From contig NZ_CP068760.1 in assembly GCF_016775705.1 (NCBI RefSeq), positions 3,844,001-3,908,000 of the forward strand: DNA of 64,000 bases. Direction: 5' to 3'. Each line of letters starts with the position of its first letter. The stretch's first letter is position 1. This document shows positions 35,172 to 44,441 of this stretch, piece by piece. Below the pieces are notes generated by a model. That model searched no databases. It had not been told where the DNA came from and was given only the letters and a program-made list of their open reading frames with translations. Source of the stretch: Chryseobacterium cucumeris. Its GTDB lineage: Bacteria > Bacteroidota > Bacteroidia > Flavobacteriales > Weeksellaceae. The position numbers were made by a program, and so were the translations under genes.

Positions 35172-35202
35172 CAAATTTAAGTACTATTTTCCTAATACTC
35201 AA
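35172..35202 (-). promoter_or_regulatory. Promoter of the SAM-II riboswitch/metK transcript
   Basis: TTG (35202-35200), 20 bases, then TAAATTTG (35179-35172) on the minus strand exactly fits the Bacteroidota consensus. The riboswitch begins about 15 bases further on, close to the expected transcription start. Confidence 0.8.
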
Positions 35203-35267
35203 AAATTTTGTTTACTAATTACAATTTTATTTAAATTGATGATTTCTATCACTTTAAAGCATTTCGA

Positions 35268-36218
35268 TTACTGAGGCTTAATGCTTACAAATTCTTTCGG
35301 ACTTTCGTGGTAATTCAGCTTAAGCTCTAAAGAAGTTTTGATAGAATGTGACAATTCATCAATAATCTTTTGCTTAAATGTAGGTTTATAATAAATAATA
35401 CTGATTTCTCTGTAAGGGAAAGGTTTTTTGAATCTGAAAACATTTTTCTTCTGCTCTTCTGAAAGCTGGCTCAGTGCCAGTTCCGGCAGAATACTGATTC
35501 CCCCTACTTTATCAACCATGTGTACCAGAGTCTGGATATTGGAAGCCAGGAAATCCAGATTTTTAGGCTTCAGGGTATTTTCTTTCAGGTGGCAGATATT
35601 TTCGAACTGATTTCTCAGGCAGTTTCCTTCTTCAAGAAGCCATACTTTCTCCACATTCAGATCTTCCGGAATGATGTAAGAATTCTTTTTATTAGCCTCT
35701 GTATTGGAGCTGTAAATCATCAATTCCTCGTTGAACAGGAAATCCTGATAAAACTCGTCAGCCGTATCATAAGGAGTAGAGATAATTCCCGCATCCAGTT
35801 CTCCTGCTTTCAAAGCTTTAATAATATTATCAGTTGTCATTTCTTTTACATTCATCTGAATTTTCGGATTATCTTCAAGGAATTTGAAAATCTCCGTTGG
35901 CAGGATGAAAGAAGAAACGGTAGGAATGATTCCCAGATTGATGGTACCTCCTAAAATATTGTTCAAAAGGTTGGCTTTGTTTTTCAGCTCATTGACAGAC
36001 TCGATAATTACCTTTGCCTGGTCAATAATCTGAAGACCTACATCCGTGGTACGGATCGGGTGGGTAGTTCTGTCGAAAACCTTTACATCCAGTTCATCCT
36101 CAAATTTCTGTATCATGGCACTTAACGTAGGTTGGGTAATAAAACACGCCTGAGCGGCCTTACCAAAATGTTTATACTTATCTACAGCGATAAGATACTC
36201 CAGTTGCTGAATGTTCAT
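35268..36218 (-). CDS. oxyR: OxyR-type LysR regulator of peroxide stress
   Basis: This 316-residue protein has a LysR helix-turn-helix at the N-terminus (FGKAAQACFITQPTLSAMI) and a substrate domain containing EEGNCLRNQFENIC, with Cys 200 and Cys 209. The nine-residue spacing and context match the redox pair Cys199/Cys208 of E. coli OxyR. It is divergent from katA, its expected target, sharing a 131-base control region. Confidence 0.94.
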   Translation of the reverse strand: MNIQQLEYLIAVDKYKHFGKAAQACFITQPTLSAMIQKFEDELDVKVFDRTTHPIRTTDVGLQIIDQAKVIIESVNELKNKANLLNNILGGTINLGIIPTVSSFILPTEIFKFLEDNPKIQMNVKEMTTDNIIKALKAGELDAGIISTPYDTADEFYQDFLFNEELMIYSSNTEANKKNSYIIPEDLNVEKVWLLEEGNCLRNQFENICHLKENTLKPKNLDFLASNIQTLVHMVDKVGGISILPELALSQLSEEQKKNVFRFKKPFPYREISIIYYKPTFKQKIIDELSHSIKTSLELKLNYHESPKEFVSIKPQ

Positions 36219-36254
36219 TTGATTAATATTATCTATTACAAAGATATAACGTTT

Positions 36255-36288
36255 TTGCTATTAGCAATTAAAAATTCAAGTAAATTTG
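36255..36288 (+). promoter_or_regulatory. katA promoter with overlapping LysR-type palindrome
   Basis: TTGCTATTAGCAA at 36255-36267 is a perfect palindrome with the T-N11-A form of LysR sites and is a candidate OxyR operator. Its first TTG, 23 bases, then TAAATTTG at 36281-36288 make a Bacteroidota promoter for katA, so the operator overlaps the -33 element. Confidence 0.65.
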
Positions 36289-36349
36289 ATATTCATTACC
36301 TTTACACTGGATTTAGGAAAAAGAAACAATTATTCAAATCATCAATTAT

Positions 36350-37837
36350 ATGGATTCTAAAAAATTAACGTTAAGTAACGGCGCACCTTATTTTGAACAT
36401 CAGGATTCACAGACGGTAGGACCAAGAGGCCCGGTATTGCTGCAGGACTTTATTCTTCAGGAGAATCTTGCGCATTTCGTTAGGGAAAGAATTCCTGAAA
36501 GGATTGTGCATGCCAAAGGAAGCGGAGCGTACGGAACATTCACCGTAACGCATGATATCAGCCAGTACACGAAAGCTAAACTGTTTTCAAAAGTAGGAAA
36601 CTCGTGCAGAATGTTCGCAAGATTTTCCACGGTGGGAGGCGAAAAAGGAAGCGCGGATACGGCAAGGGATCCAAGAGGTTTTGCCTTAAAATTTTATACT
36701 GAAGACGGAAACTGGGATCTTGTAGGAAACAATACGCCCGTATTCTTTATTAAGGATGCAAAAAAATTCCCGGATTTTATTCATACTCAGAAAAGAGTCC
36801 CGAAAACCAATTTAAAAAGCGCCACGATGATGTGGGATTTCTGGAGCTTAAATCCGGAGTCGCTTCATCAGGTTCTGATATTGATGTCAGACAGAGGAAC
36901 TCCATATGGTTACAGACATATGCATGGTTTCGGATCTCATACATTCTCCATGATCAATGATAAAAATGAAAGGGTGTGGGTGAAATTCCATTTTAAAACA
37001 AAACAAGGCGTCAAAAATTTCACGGATGAAGAAGCCGTAAAAATGGCAGGAGAAAACCCTGATTTTGCTCAGGAAGATCTTTGCAATGCCATTGAAAATG
37101 GGGATTTCCCTAAATGGACGATGTACATTCAGGTGATGACAGAAGAACAGGCAAAAGATTTCAGATGGAATCCGTTTGATGTGACCAAAGTATGGTTCCA
37201 TGATGATTTCCCTCTGATTGAGGTAGGAGAAATGGAGCTTAACGAAATACCTGTTAATTATTTCGCCCATGTGGAACAGTCTACTTTTTCACCTAGCAGC
37301 TTAGTTAACGGAATCAGCTTCTCTCCTGATAAAATGCTTCAGGGAAGATTATTCTCCTATCCTGATGCGCACCGTTACAGAGTAGGTGTCAATGCTCATC
37401 AGCTGGAAGTGAACAGATGTCCTTTTGCTGTCAACAATTACCAAAGAGACGGTTTTATGGCAGATTCAAGCCACTATCAGGACAAACCGAATTATCATCC
37501 GAACAGTTTTGATGACATCAAGCCGGATTCATCTTATAAAAACTACGAATACGAGCTGGACAGTGCTCATGTTGCCAGCTACAACAGAAATGACAACGAC
37601 AGTGATCACTATACCCAACCGGGACTGTTGTATTCAAAAGCAATGGATGCTGAGGACAGAGATCATTTGATCAAAAATATTGTAGGCAGCATGAATGGTA
37701 TCACAGGGCCAAAAAGAGATGAGATTATCAACCGGCAGTTATGTCACTTTTTCCGCGCCAACATTGAGCTTGGCATGAAAGTGGCTTCTCAACTAAATGT
37801 CAATATTGATGCAAATATGATGAATCATTCCAAATAA
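36350..37837 (+). CDS. katA: Catalase (monofunctional haem type)
   Basis: This 495-residue clade-3-sized catalase has the catalytic His 54 in RIVHAKGSGAYG, Asn in LVGNNTPVFF and the proximal haem Tyr in RLFSYPDAHRYRVG. It removes hydrogen peroxide in the cytoplasm. It lies divergent from oxyR and is followed by a strong terminator, so it is a single-gene unit probably induced by oxidised OxyR. Confidence 0.97.
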   Translation: MDSKKLTLSNGAPYFEHQDSQTVGPRGPVLLQDFILQENLAHFVRERIPERIVHAKGSGAYGTFTVTHDISQYTKAKLFSKVGNSCRMFARFSTVGGEKGSADTARDPRGFALKFYTEDGNWDLVGNNTPVFFIKDAKKFPDFIHTQKRVPKTNLKSATMMWDFWSLNPESLHQVLILMSDRGTPYGYRHMHGFGSHTFSMINDKNERVWVKFHFKTKQGVKNFTDEEAVKMAGENPDFAQEDLCNAIENGDFPKWTMYIQVMTEEQAKDFRWNPFDVTKVWFHDDFPLIEVGEMELNEIPVNYFAHVEQSTFSPSSLVNGISFSPDKMLQGRLFSYPDAHRYRVGVNAHQLEVNRCPFAVNNYQRDGFMADSSHYQDKPNYHPNSFDDIKPDSSYKNYEYELDSAHVASYNRNDNDSDHYTQPGLLYSKAMDAEDRDHLIKNIVGSMNGITGPKRDEIINRQLCHFFRANIELGMKVASQLNVNIDANMMNHSK

Positions 37838-37856
37838 TCATATTGAATGATAAATT

Positions 37857-37896
37857 AAAAAAAAGGAAAAAAAAATAATATTTTTTCCTTTTTTTT
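37857..37896 (+). terminator. Terminator of katA
   Basis: A-rich and T-rich arms with a GG/CC core (AAAAAAAGGAAAAAA and TTTTTTCCTTTTTTT) around an AT loop, ending in a T run. Confidence 0.75.
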
Positions 37897-37942
37897 GTAA
37901 AAAATTCATAATTTGCAAAGGATGATATTTTAAAGTGGAAAA

Positions 37943-38710
37943 ATGAGTTACGAGAACATATTATTAAAAAAAGAAGATAAATTATCTATCATTACCATAA
38001 ACAGACCTGAGAGTTTAAATGCTTTAAATGCAAAAACAATTCAGGAAATCAGCACCGCACTGGATGAGCTTAACACTGACACTTCATGCAGAGTCATTAT
38101 CCTTACCGGAAGTGGAGAAAAATCTTTTGTAGCAGGCGCTGATATCAAGGAATTCAGTGAATTCGGACAGGAAAAAGCTGAAGAACTTGCAAGAAACGGA
38201 CAAAATACATTGTTCAACAAAATTGAAAACATGTCTAAACCTGTCATTGCAGCCGTAAACGGTTTTGCATTAGGAGGAGGTTTGGAGCTTGCTATGGCAT
38301 GCCACATCAGATATGCATCGGAAAACGCCAGATTAGGACTTCCTGAAGTAACACTTGGATTGATTCCGGGATATGGAGGAACTCAGAGGCTTCCCAAGCT
38401 TGTAGGAAAAGGTATTGCCAACGAAATGATCTTCTCTGCCAAAATGATCCCTGCTCAAAAAGCAAAAGAGATCGGACTGGTGAACGAAGTTTACCCTATT
38501 GAAGAATTATTAACCAAAACGAGAGAATTAGCAAACACGATTGCCTACAATTCACCAATGGCAATATCGAAGGCTATAAACGCCGTGAATTTATCTGACA
38601 CGGAGAAAGGTTTTGAAACTGAAATCAAATATTTCGGGGAACTTTTTGAAATGGAAGATAAGAAAGAAGGAGTTACTGCGTTTCTAGAGAAGAGAAAACC
38701 TAACTTCTAA
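37943..38710 (+). CDS. Enoyl-CoA hydratase / crotonase family protein
   Basis: This 255-residue protein has the crotonase oxyanion motifs (FVAGADIKEF, NGFALGGGLELAMACHIRYA) and the catalytic Glu region LPEVTLGLIPGYGGTQRL. Both catalytic glutamates of hydratases seem present. It hydrates enoyl-CoA in fatty-acid or amino-acid breakdown, possibly crotonyl-CoA. It starts a run of four plus-strand genes. Confidence 0.92.
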   Translation: MSYENILLKKEDKLSIITINRPESLNALNAKTIQEISTALDELNTDTSCRVIILTGSGEKSFVAGADIKEFSEFGQEKAEELARNGQNTLFNKIENMSKPVIAAVNGFALGGGLELAMACHIRYASENARLGLPEVTLGLIPGYGGTQRLPKLVGKGIANEMIFSAKMIPAQKAKEIGLVNEVYPIEELLTKTRELANTIAYNSPMAISKAINAVNLSDTEKGFETEIKYFGELFEMEDKKEGVTAFLEKRKPNF

Positions 38711-38765
38711 ATCTTTCTAAAAGATTTTAATCCAAATTATTTCGAAAAAAAAACAATGCTGCGGT

Positions 38766-39188
38766 ATGAATAAGTTTGATAAAGCTTATCTAAAAATGGC
38801 TCAGGAATGGGCAAAACTCTCCTACTGTAAGAGAAAACAGGTGGGAGCTCTTATCGTAAAAGATAGGATGATTATTTCAGATGGTTACAACGGGACTCCT
38901 TCGGGATTCGAAAACTGCTGTGAAGATGAAGACGGGAAAACACACTGGTACGTATTGCATGCGGAAGCCAACGCTATATTAAAGCTGGCGGCCTCTACCC
39001 AATCTGCAAAAGGAGCAACGTTATATTTAACGCTGTCTCCCTGCAAAGAATGCAGCAAGCTGATTCTGCAGGCGGGGATTACGAGACTGGTGTACATTAA
39101 TGAGTATTCGGATGACGATGGAATATCGTTCCTGAGGAACCATAATATTGAAATAGAACAAATATCGGACTGTGAACTAAAAAAATAA
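38766..39188 (+). CDS. Deoxycytidylate (dCMP) deaminase
   Basis: This 140-residue cytidine/deoxycytidylate deaminase has the zinc site HAEANAIL (His and catalytic Glu) and SPCKEC (two Cys). The N-terminal KRKQVGALIVKD and GYNGTPSGFENC fit dCMP deaminase rather than cytidine deaminase. It supplies dUMP for dTTP synthesis. xerD begins six bases after its stop. Confidence 0.92.
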   Translation: MNKFDKAYLKMAQEWAKLSYCKRKQVGALIVKDRMIISDGYNGTPSGFENCCEDEDGKTHWYVLHAEANAILKLAASTQSAKGATLYLTLSPCKECSKLILQAGITRLVYINEYSDDDGISFLRNHNIEIEQISDCELKK

Positions 39189-39194
39189 GCACAA

Positions 39195-40109
39195 ATGACT
39201 TGGGATGAAAAGATCAAAGATTTTGAAATATTTCTTCGTTTCGAAAGAAATTTTTCAGAAAACACGCTCGACGCTTACGTTCGGGACATTAAGAAATTAA
39301 AAGATTACGCAGAAGAGGATCTGGAAAACGTCGGTCCAGACTCCATCGGTTACGAAAACCTGCAGGAATACATTTTCAATCTTTCCAAACAGAAATTCAG
39401 TGAGAGATCACAGGCAAGATGGATATCTTCCATCAAAGCTTTCTTCAAATTTCTGCTGGAGGATGAATATCGTGAAGACAATCCTGCGGCGTTACTTGAA
39501 GGCCCTAAACTGGGATTATATCTACCTGATACTTTAAGCCTGCCTGATATCAACAAAATTATTGCTGCTATTGAGGTCAATACAGATCTTGGAAAAAGAA
39601 ACCAATGCATCATAGAGGTACTATATGGATGCGGACTTCGTGTTTCCGAACTGATCGATCTGAAGATATCCAATATCAACTTCAAAGAGCAATATATCAA
39701 GGTACACGGAAAAGGAAACAAAACCCGTTTTGTTCCTTTAGCTGATTATACGGCTGATCTGCTTGAAAGTTATATCAAAGAGGTTCGTTCTAAAGGTAAA
39801 ATCAATAAGAAATATGAAGATACTCTGTTTTTAAACAGCCGCGGGACTTCCATGTCCAGGGTAATTGTATTTCTTATTATTAAAGAACTTACAGATAAAG
39901 CAGGGGTTAACAAAAAAATATCTCCACACACATTCAGACACTCATTTGCAACCCATTTATTACAGAATGGAGCAGATTTACGTTATATTCAGGAAATGCT
40001 GGGACATTCCAGTATTACAACAACGGAGATCTACACGCACCTGAAAACAGAAGAATTAAGGGATGTTATTTTGAGTTATCACCCGAGAAATATTAATATT
40101 GCTCAATGA
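39195..40109 (+). CDS. xerD: Tyrosine recombinase XerD
   Basis: This 304-residue recombinase has an N-terminal SAM-like domain and the catalytic residues Arg in GCGLRVSEL, Lys in VHGKGNKTR, HTFRHSFATHL, LGHSS and the nucleophile Tyr in EIYTHL. Length and conservation fit chromosomal XerD, which resolves dimers at dif, rather than a phage integrase. No attachment site or island lies nearby. Confidence 0.93.
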   Translation: MTWDEKIKDFEIFLRFERNFSENTLDAYVRDIKKLKDYAEEDLENVGPDSIGYENLQEYIFNLSKQKFSERSQARWISSIKAFFKFLLEDEYREDNPAALLEGPKLGLYLPDTLSLPDINKIIAAIEVNTDLGKRNQCIIEVLYGCGLRVSELIDLKISNINFKEQYIKVHGKGNKTRFVPLADYTADLLESYIKEVRSKGKINKKYEDTLFLNSRGTSMSRVIVFLIIKELTDKAGVNKKISPHTFRHSFATHLLQNGADLRYIQEMLGHSSITTTEIYTHLKTEELRDVILSYHPRNINIAQ

Positions 40110-40618
40110 AACTATTGAAATATTGCCCAAGCTGCGGCAAAGAGTCCTTACACTGGGATGGTGAAAAGAAATGGAGCTGCCCGGAATGTGGTTTTACTTT
40201 GTATAATAATGTGGCAGGTGCTGTAGCAGTTGTCATCAGATGTGGAGACCAAATTTATCTTACCAGAAGAAACAGAGATCCTAAAAAAGGAAAACTTGAC
40301 CTGGCCGGAGGATTTGTTGATCCAAAAGAAAGTGCAGAGGAAACCTGTAAAAGAGAACTTTTTGAAGAACTTCAGCTTGATATCAATATTTCTAACCTGA
40401 AATACATTACCAGCCTTCCCAACATTTATCAATATAAGGAAATTGACTATAATACAATCGATCTCTTTTATGAATACAATGTTCCGGAAAAATTTGAGGT
40501 AAGTCTTGAACTCTCTGAAATCTCAGAAGCAGTCTGGATTCCTTTACAGGATCTGGATCTTGAAGATATCGCTTTCGATTCTCAGAAGAGATTTTTCGAG
40601 AGCTATATAAAGAAATAA
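40106..40618 (+). CDS. Nudix hydrolase with N-terminal zinc ribbon
   Basis: This 170-residue protein begins with a zinc ribbon (CPSCGKE...CPECGF) and contains the Nudix box GGFVDPKESAEETCKRELFE-type residues at about 70-92. This arrangement resembles NADH pyrophosphatase (NudC) and related zinc-ribbon Nudix proteins, but it lacks the full NudC length. The substrate is unknown. Its start overlaps the xerD stop by four bases. Confidence 0.9.
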   Translation: MKLLKYCPSCGKESLHWDGEKKWSCPECGFTLYNNVAGAVAVVIRCGDQIYLTRRNRDPKKGKLDLAGGFVDPKESAEETCKRELFEELQLDINISNLKYITSLPNIYQYKEIDYNTIDLFYEYNVPEKFEVSLELSEISEAVWIPLQDLDLEDIAFDSQKRFFESYIKK

Positions 40619-40633
40619 TTTTTGTAAAATATT

Positions 40634-40710
40634 CTCCCGTAGATTTTACAGATCAGGCAGATTATTGTTTAAACAATATGCTTGTTTGTAAAATCTGCGG
40701 GAGTTTTTTT
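40634..40710 (+). terminator. Terminator built from a long inverted repeat
   Basis: CTCCCGTAGATTTTACA and TGTAAAATCTGCGGGAG pair over 17 bases with one G-T, ATTGTTTAAACAAT forms an inner hairpin, and a T run follows at 40704. The arms share the AGATTTTACAGAT wording of the dispersed repeats, so it may derive from one. Confidence 0.8.
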
Positions 40711-40720
40711 ATGGTGGAAA

Positions 40721-41179
40721 CTAATAGGTTTTAGTCTTCAGCATTTCTTCAAAATACTGAATCAGCAATGCTCTTTCAGCTTCTGAAAGATTGGCTTCTT
40801 TATGATAAACAATATAACCGGGCATCGGCATTGTTTTATTCTGAATGGTCTGAATAGACTTAGTCAGCATATTCTCCTTCAAATCCTTATTATAAGTTCC
40901 CCAGGTAGAAAAATTAAGGTGTTCCCTGCCTTCATTCACATGGCTTTTTACAGACCATGAAATGGGTGCGATAAAAGCATATTTCGGATAAACCGTTTCA
41001 TTGGAATGGCAGTCATAACAGGCGTTTTTAAGCAACGCTCTTACTTTTTCCGGTGATTTCCTTGAATCAACAAAGTTAACCGCAGAATCAACGGGTTTAT
41101 TCACCCTGTCAACAGGGAAAAACTGAATCAGGGCAAACGCCACCAATGTCCAGAATACTATTTTCTTAGCCGTCTTCAT
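40721..41179 (-). CDS. Haem-binding domain protein
   Basis: This 152-residue protein has an N-terminal hydrophobic anchor (about 5-20) and a CYDCHS motif (CxxCH, c-type haem) followed by NETVYPKYAFIAPISW, typical of the Bacteroidota haem-binding domain family. A possible axial Met lies in MPMPGY. It probably transfers electrons or senses redox at the outer face of the inner membrane. It follows the Ig-like lipoprotein gene by four bases. Confidence 0.87.
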   Translation of the reverse strand: MKTAKKIVFWTLVAFALIQFFPVDRVNKPVDSAVNFVDSRKSPEKVRALLKNACYDCHSNETVYPKYAFIAPISWSVKSHVNEGREHLNFSTWGTYNKDLKENMLTKSIQTIQNKTMPMPGYIVYHKEANLSEAERALLIQYFEEMLKTKTY

Positions 41180-41183
41180 CTGC

Positions 41184-42983
41184 TTACTTGGCTGGAGTTA
41201 AAACAGCATTGCCGGATTTAAATTCTTTTTTCTGCACTTGCTTCGTTGCTGCAGGTTCTGCAGACACCGGAGTTTCTGACGGAGATGGAGTGGCAGGTGC
41301 CGGAGCTGGCGTTGTTACAGTTGGTGATTTCGGACTATCAAGTGTTCTGGTATCTTTCAGATCCCAATCCTCTCTTGTTTCCCATAAGGCTCTGACAATA
41401 ACTTTTTTATAGAAAATATAAGCATCTTCAGCAAAAATATCATTCGCGAAATCTGCTTCGTCCCAATATTTGTTTCCATTATTATCCACCAGAATCCTTA
41501 CAATATATTCTCCAGGTCTGAGTATATCAAACTTTACCTTATCTCCTTTAGTATATTTCTGATAAGCTACCTTGTCAGAATCCATTAACTGAATCCAATA
41601 ATTTGCTTCCGGCGCATTGGAAACAGAGAACTCAACACTTCCAAACTGATCTACTTTGGCGACATCAAAGTCAAAACGCTTTGATTGGGTGTTTTTGGCA
41701 TAAAATGAAGATACGGTTTCCTTAGGAACTGTAAGTTCATAGCTTTTGCCCATCACAAAGTCGGATTGAATATGAATCTGGTAAGGATTTGTTTCGGAGA
41801 TTTTAGCAGTGAACGGTAAAGTTGTTAAACTGTCTCCTTTGGCTCTTAAAGTCCATTTTGAAGGATCAATTTTATCAACAATATAGTTTGATGCAATTTT
41901 TAAATCTGCCTTTGGAGCGATAGAGGTTCCGTCGTTATCACTAAAGACATCCATAGCATTCTTCTTATTATATCTGTAAAATAAAGAAACACTGTAGGCA
42001 CTGTCTTTTTTCGGACCTTTATTATGGGTGAAGATCAGCTTTTCATTTGCTTCCTGCCCCACATTATCCTTTACAGCATCAAACCAGATTCTCGCCGAGT
42101 CTGATTTCGGATTGTGTGTTATTTTGACATCCTTCAGTTTCTCGTTCAGCGACTGTACTTTTACTTCATCAGGATTTCCTTCAAAGGTCATCAGAACTCC
42201 TCCCGCTATCTCTTTCATTTCTACATACTTCACCGGTTTTTTGGAAGGGTATACTTTTAAGTTTAATCCTGAAATGGATTTCTCAACATTCACCGGATCT
42301 TTCTGGAATCCAACTTTTTCTTTTCCAGGATCATACATTGAATTACCGTTCTCGTCTTCGAAAGCAATAATTTTATATTTTCCAGGAGTAAGATAGTTTA
42401 ATTCATAATATCCATCTTCATCTACCTTAGTGATATAGTAAGGCTTTTTCTTGTAATCCATGGTGTCTTTTACCTGATACAATCCTACCACTAGCTTATT
42501 TTCTGTTGTAGTTCCGGTTTTCTTTTTAGTATCGAGGGCATCCTTTACTTCACCACTGATATACAAATCATCCAATTTGTCTCCTGTGGAAAAAGCAAAA
42601 TTGAAATACCTTAGTATATTAGATTCGTTATTATCAACAATTGAATTTCCAAAATTGAAATTATAGGTGGTATTGGCCTGAAGGGTATCTGTCCACTGAA
42701 TCAGAACAAATTTGTTGGCAATATTCGATGGAAGTATTCTCGTTATTCCTTTAATAGGAGGTGAAATAATCAGGTTTTTATTGATATCCTTCAATGTCAC
42801 ATATTCATCAAAATCCAGACGGAGTTCACGAATATCTCTTTTGACATTGATTCTTGTTGTATCAATGTTTGAGCTTAAAAACTTGGGTGCCAGGGTATCT
42901 TTAGGCCCTCCCACAGGAGATCCTACTCTTGCACATGAATGTACAAGAAAACAGATAATGAGTAATAAAAGAAACCTTTTCAT
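41184..42983 (-). CDS. Ig-like domain lipoprotein
   Basis: I use the ATG at 42983 (599 residues), giving a lipoprotein signal with lipobox LVHSC at about Cys 17; a TTG twelve codons upstream is unlikely. The first domain (RVGSPVGGPKDTLAPKF, LDFDEYVTLKD) matches the Bacteroidota SbsA/Ig-like bacterial family, followed by beta-sandwich repeats and a Pro/Ala/Thr-rich C-terminal tail. It is probably surface or periplasmic with a structural or adhesion role. Confidence 0.87.
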   Translation of the reverse strand: MKRFLLLLIICFLVHSCARVGSPVGGPKDTLAPKFLSSNIDTTRINVKRDIRELRLDFDEYVTLKDINKNLIISPPIKGITRILPSNIANKFVLIQWTDTLQANTTYNFNFGNSIVDNNESNILRYFNFAFSTGDKLDDLYISGEVKDALDTKKKTGTTTENKLVVGLYQVKDTMDYKKKPYYITKVDEDGYYELNYLTPGKYKIIAFEDENGNSMYDPGKEKVGFQKDPVNVEKSISGLNLKVYPSKKPVKYVEMKEIAGGVLMTFEGNPDEVKVQSLNEKLKDVKITHNPKSDSARIWFDAVKDNVGQEANEKLIFTHNKGPKKDSAYSVSLFYRYNKKNAMDVFSDNDGTSIAPKADLKIASNYIVDKIDPSKWTLRAKGDSLTTLPFTAKISETNPYQIHIQSDFVMGKSYELTVPKETVSSFYAKNTQSKRFDFDVAKVDQFGSVEFSVSNAPEANYWIQLMDSDKVAYQKYTKGDKVKFDILRPGEYIVRILVDNNGNKYWDEADFANDIFAEDAYIFYKKVIVRALWETREDWDLKDTRTLDSPKSPTVTTPAPAPATPSPSETPVSAEPAATKQVQKKEFKSGNAVLTPAK

Positions 42984-43008
42984 GAAAATGTTTAGGCAAA
43001 AGTAAACA

Positions 43009-44271
43009 TTATTCTCCAAAAACTTCCTGTCCGGAATTCAAAGTATCTTTATTGTCGTGCATAACGGTATGCAGCTTTTCCTTCTGCAAAGGGAAATCTT
43101 CGAATAAACCGGACAATGCAAGAGCCGTATATACTTTGTTTGAATATTTATTACCAATAGCTACAATGGTAACCTTAGATTTTAAAAGATGGGCAAATAC
43201 AGAGTTTGTACCATGCCACCATCCGTTGTGATAGGTCAGCTTCTCGCCATTATCAAATATTTTCATTCTGAATCCTAATCCATAATTATTCATTCCTGCT
43301 TTTTCATTGCTGTAAGGAGTGAATACCATCTGCATCAGTTCCGGTTTCAGGAAATTTTTGGAAAACATTGCTTTTGAGAAGTTGTACAAATCTCTTGGCG
43401 TAGTGTACACATTTTTATCTCCGTAAATCAGATCAAGTCTGTCTAAAGGATACAATTTACTTCCTCCATAATAAAAAGACTGTGAAGCTGTAGGGATATC
43501 TTTTTCCTGGAAGATGTACGTGTTATTCATTTTCAATGGTGTGAAAACCATTTCTTTCATCGCCTGAGGGAAAGGAGTTTTAGTCACTTTCTCAATTAAT
43601 AAAGCCAATAAAGCAAAATTCGTATTGCAATACATGAATCCTGTATCCGTATCTCTTGCCAGATCTGGTTTATACTTGATAATCATATTCAAAACATCTT
43701 CATTGGTAATGAAAGGTTTTGAAAGTTCTGCCGGAGCTGGCTGTATTTTGGTGATAAAATATTCGTATTTCGGAAGACCGCTTCTTTGGTCCAGCAAGGT
43801 CTGAACGGTAACATTCGGGTATGGAAACCCCGGAAAAAACTGAGTAAGATGATCCGTTAATTTTATTTTTCCGGCCTCTATCAGCTTCATCATTGCCATT
43901 GCCGTTAAAGTCTTTGAAACTGACGCTACATGCAACGGTGTATTTTTGTCGATTGGCATCTGGTTTCCTTCTCTTCCGAAACCTCTGTAATTTTCGTAAA
44001 GGATTTCATCTCCTTTGGCAACAAGAATTCCGCCGCTAAGATCTCCTCCTTCCCATATTTTTTTATAATACTGGTCTATATAGCTTACGGTAGTTTGTCT
44101 GTTCAAGAGCTGCCCGTCACCTTTTGTAAAAATATCACCCAGATCTACATTTCCATAGTTGGGCAGATTGGTTGCATTTTCAGCAGAAACTTCTTTAGCT
44201 TCAGCCTTTTTTTTACAGGAAAATATAGATAAAAGAACAGTTAGGATAAGTACAAAATTACGCGTCGTCAT
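43009..44271 (-). CDS. Beta-lactamase-fold serine hydrolase lipoprotein
   Basis: From the ATG at 44271 (420 residues) the signal ends in a lipobox LLSIFSC. The class C/penicillin-binding motifs are SVSKTL (SxxK), the Tyr of YCNTN (YxN) and a late HNGWWHG (H/KxG-like). Such lipoproteins are usually esterases or peptidases and not true beta-lactamases. A TTG three codons earlier is less likely. It lies 25 bases upstream of the Ig-like lipoprotein gene. Confidence 0.9.
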   Translation of the reverse strand: MTTRNFVLILTVLLSIFSCKKKAEAKEVSAENATNLPNYGNVDLGDIFTKGDGQLLNRQTTVSYIDQYYKKIWEGGDLSGGILVAKGDEILYENYRGFGREGNQMPIDKNTPLHVASVSKTLTAMAMMKLIEAGKIKLTDHLTQFFPGFPYPNVTVQTLLDQRSGLPKYEYFITKIQPAPAELSKPFITNEDVLNMIIKYKPDLARDTDTGFMYCNTNFALLALLIEKVTKTPFPQAMKEMVFTPLKMNNTYIFQEKDIPTASQSFYYGGSKLYPLDRLDLIYGDKNVYTTPRDLYNFSKAMFSKNFLKPELMQMVFTPYSNEKAGMNNYGLGFRMKIFDNGEKLTYHNGWWHGTNSVFAHLLKSKVTIVAIGNKYSNKVYTALALSGLFEDFPLQKEKLHTVMHDNKDTLNSGQEVFGE

Positions 44272-44412
44272 GAGATTCAAAAATGAGCGGCAATTTAATA
44301 AAACTCAAAATAAATAATAAACAAGAGGTGGATATTATGAATTATTTAACATAAATGAATAGAGAATTAAAAATGCGAAATGACAAAATCGGGAAAGTAA
44401 ATAAGTAAAAAG

Positions 44413-44436
44413 CTGAGGAAATAAATTCTCTTCCTC
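44413..44436 (-). terminator. Possible terminator of the 66-residue protein gene
   Basis: TGAGGAA and TTCCTCA arms around a ten-base loop, followed on the minus strand by GCTTTTTAC. The stem is short. Confidence 0.4.
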
Positions 44437-44441
44437 ACAAT

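Noticed and set aside
35083..35274. Open frame across the metK leader
   Set aside because: It lies over the SAM-II riboswitch and promoter on the opposite strand and lacks any motif; non-coding structure explains the region better.
39195..40109. Integrase marking a genomic island
   Set aside because: Sequence and length fit chromosomal XerD and no attachment repeats, tRNA or phage genes flank it.
42028..42396. Long open frame on the opposite strand of the Ig-like lipoprotein
   Set aside because: It lies fully inside a well-supported gene, with no signal or motif, as do many other opposite-strand frames in this window.
43020..44271. True beta-lactamase conferring resistance
   Set aside because: The serine-hydrolase motifs are present but it is a lipoprotein of the esterase/peptidase-like branch; resistance cannot be inferred from it.
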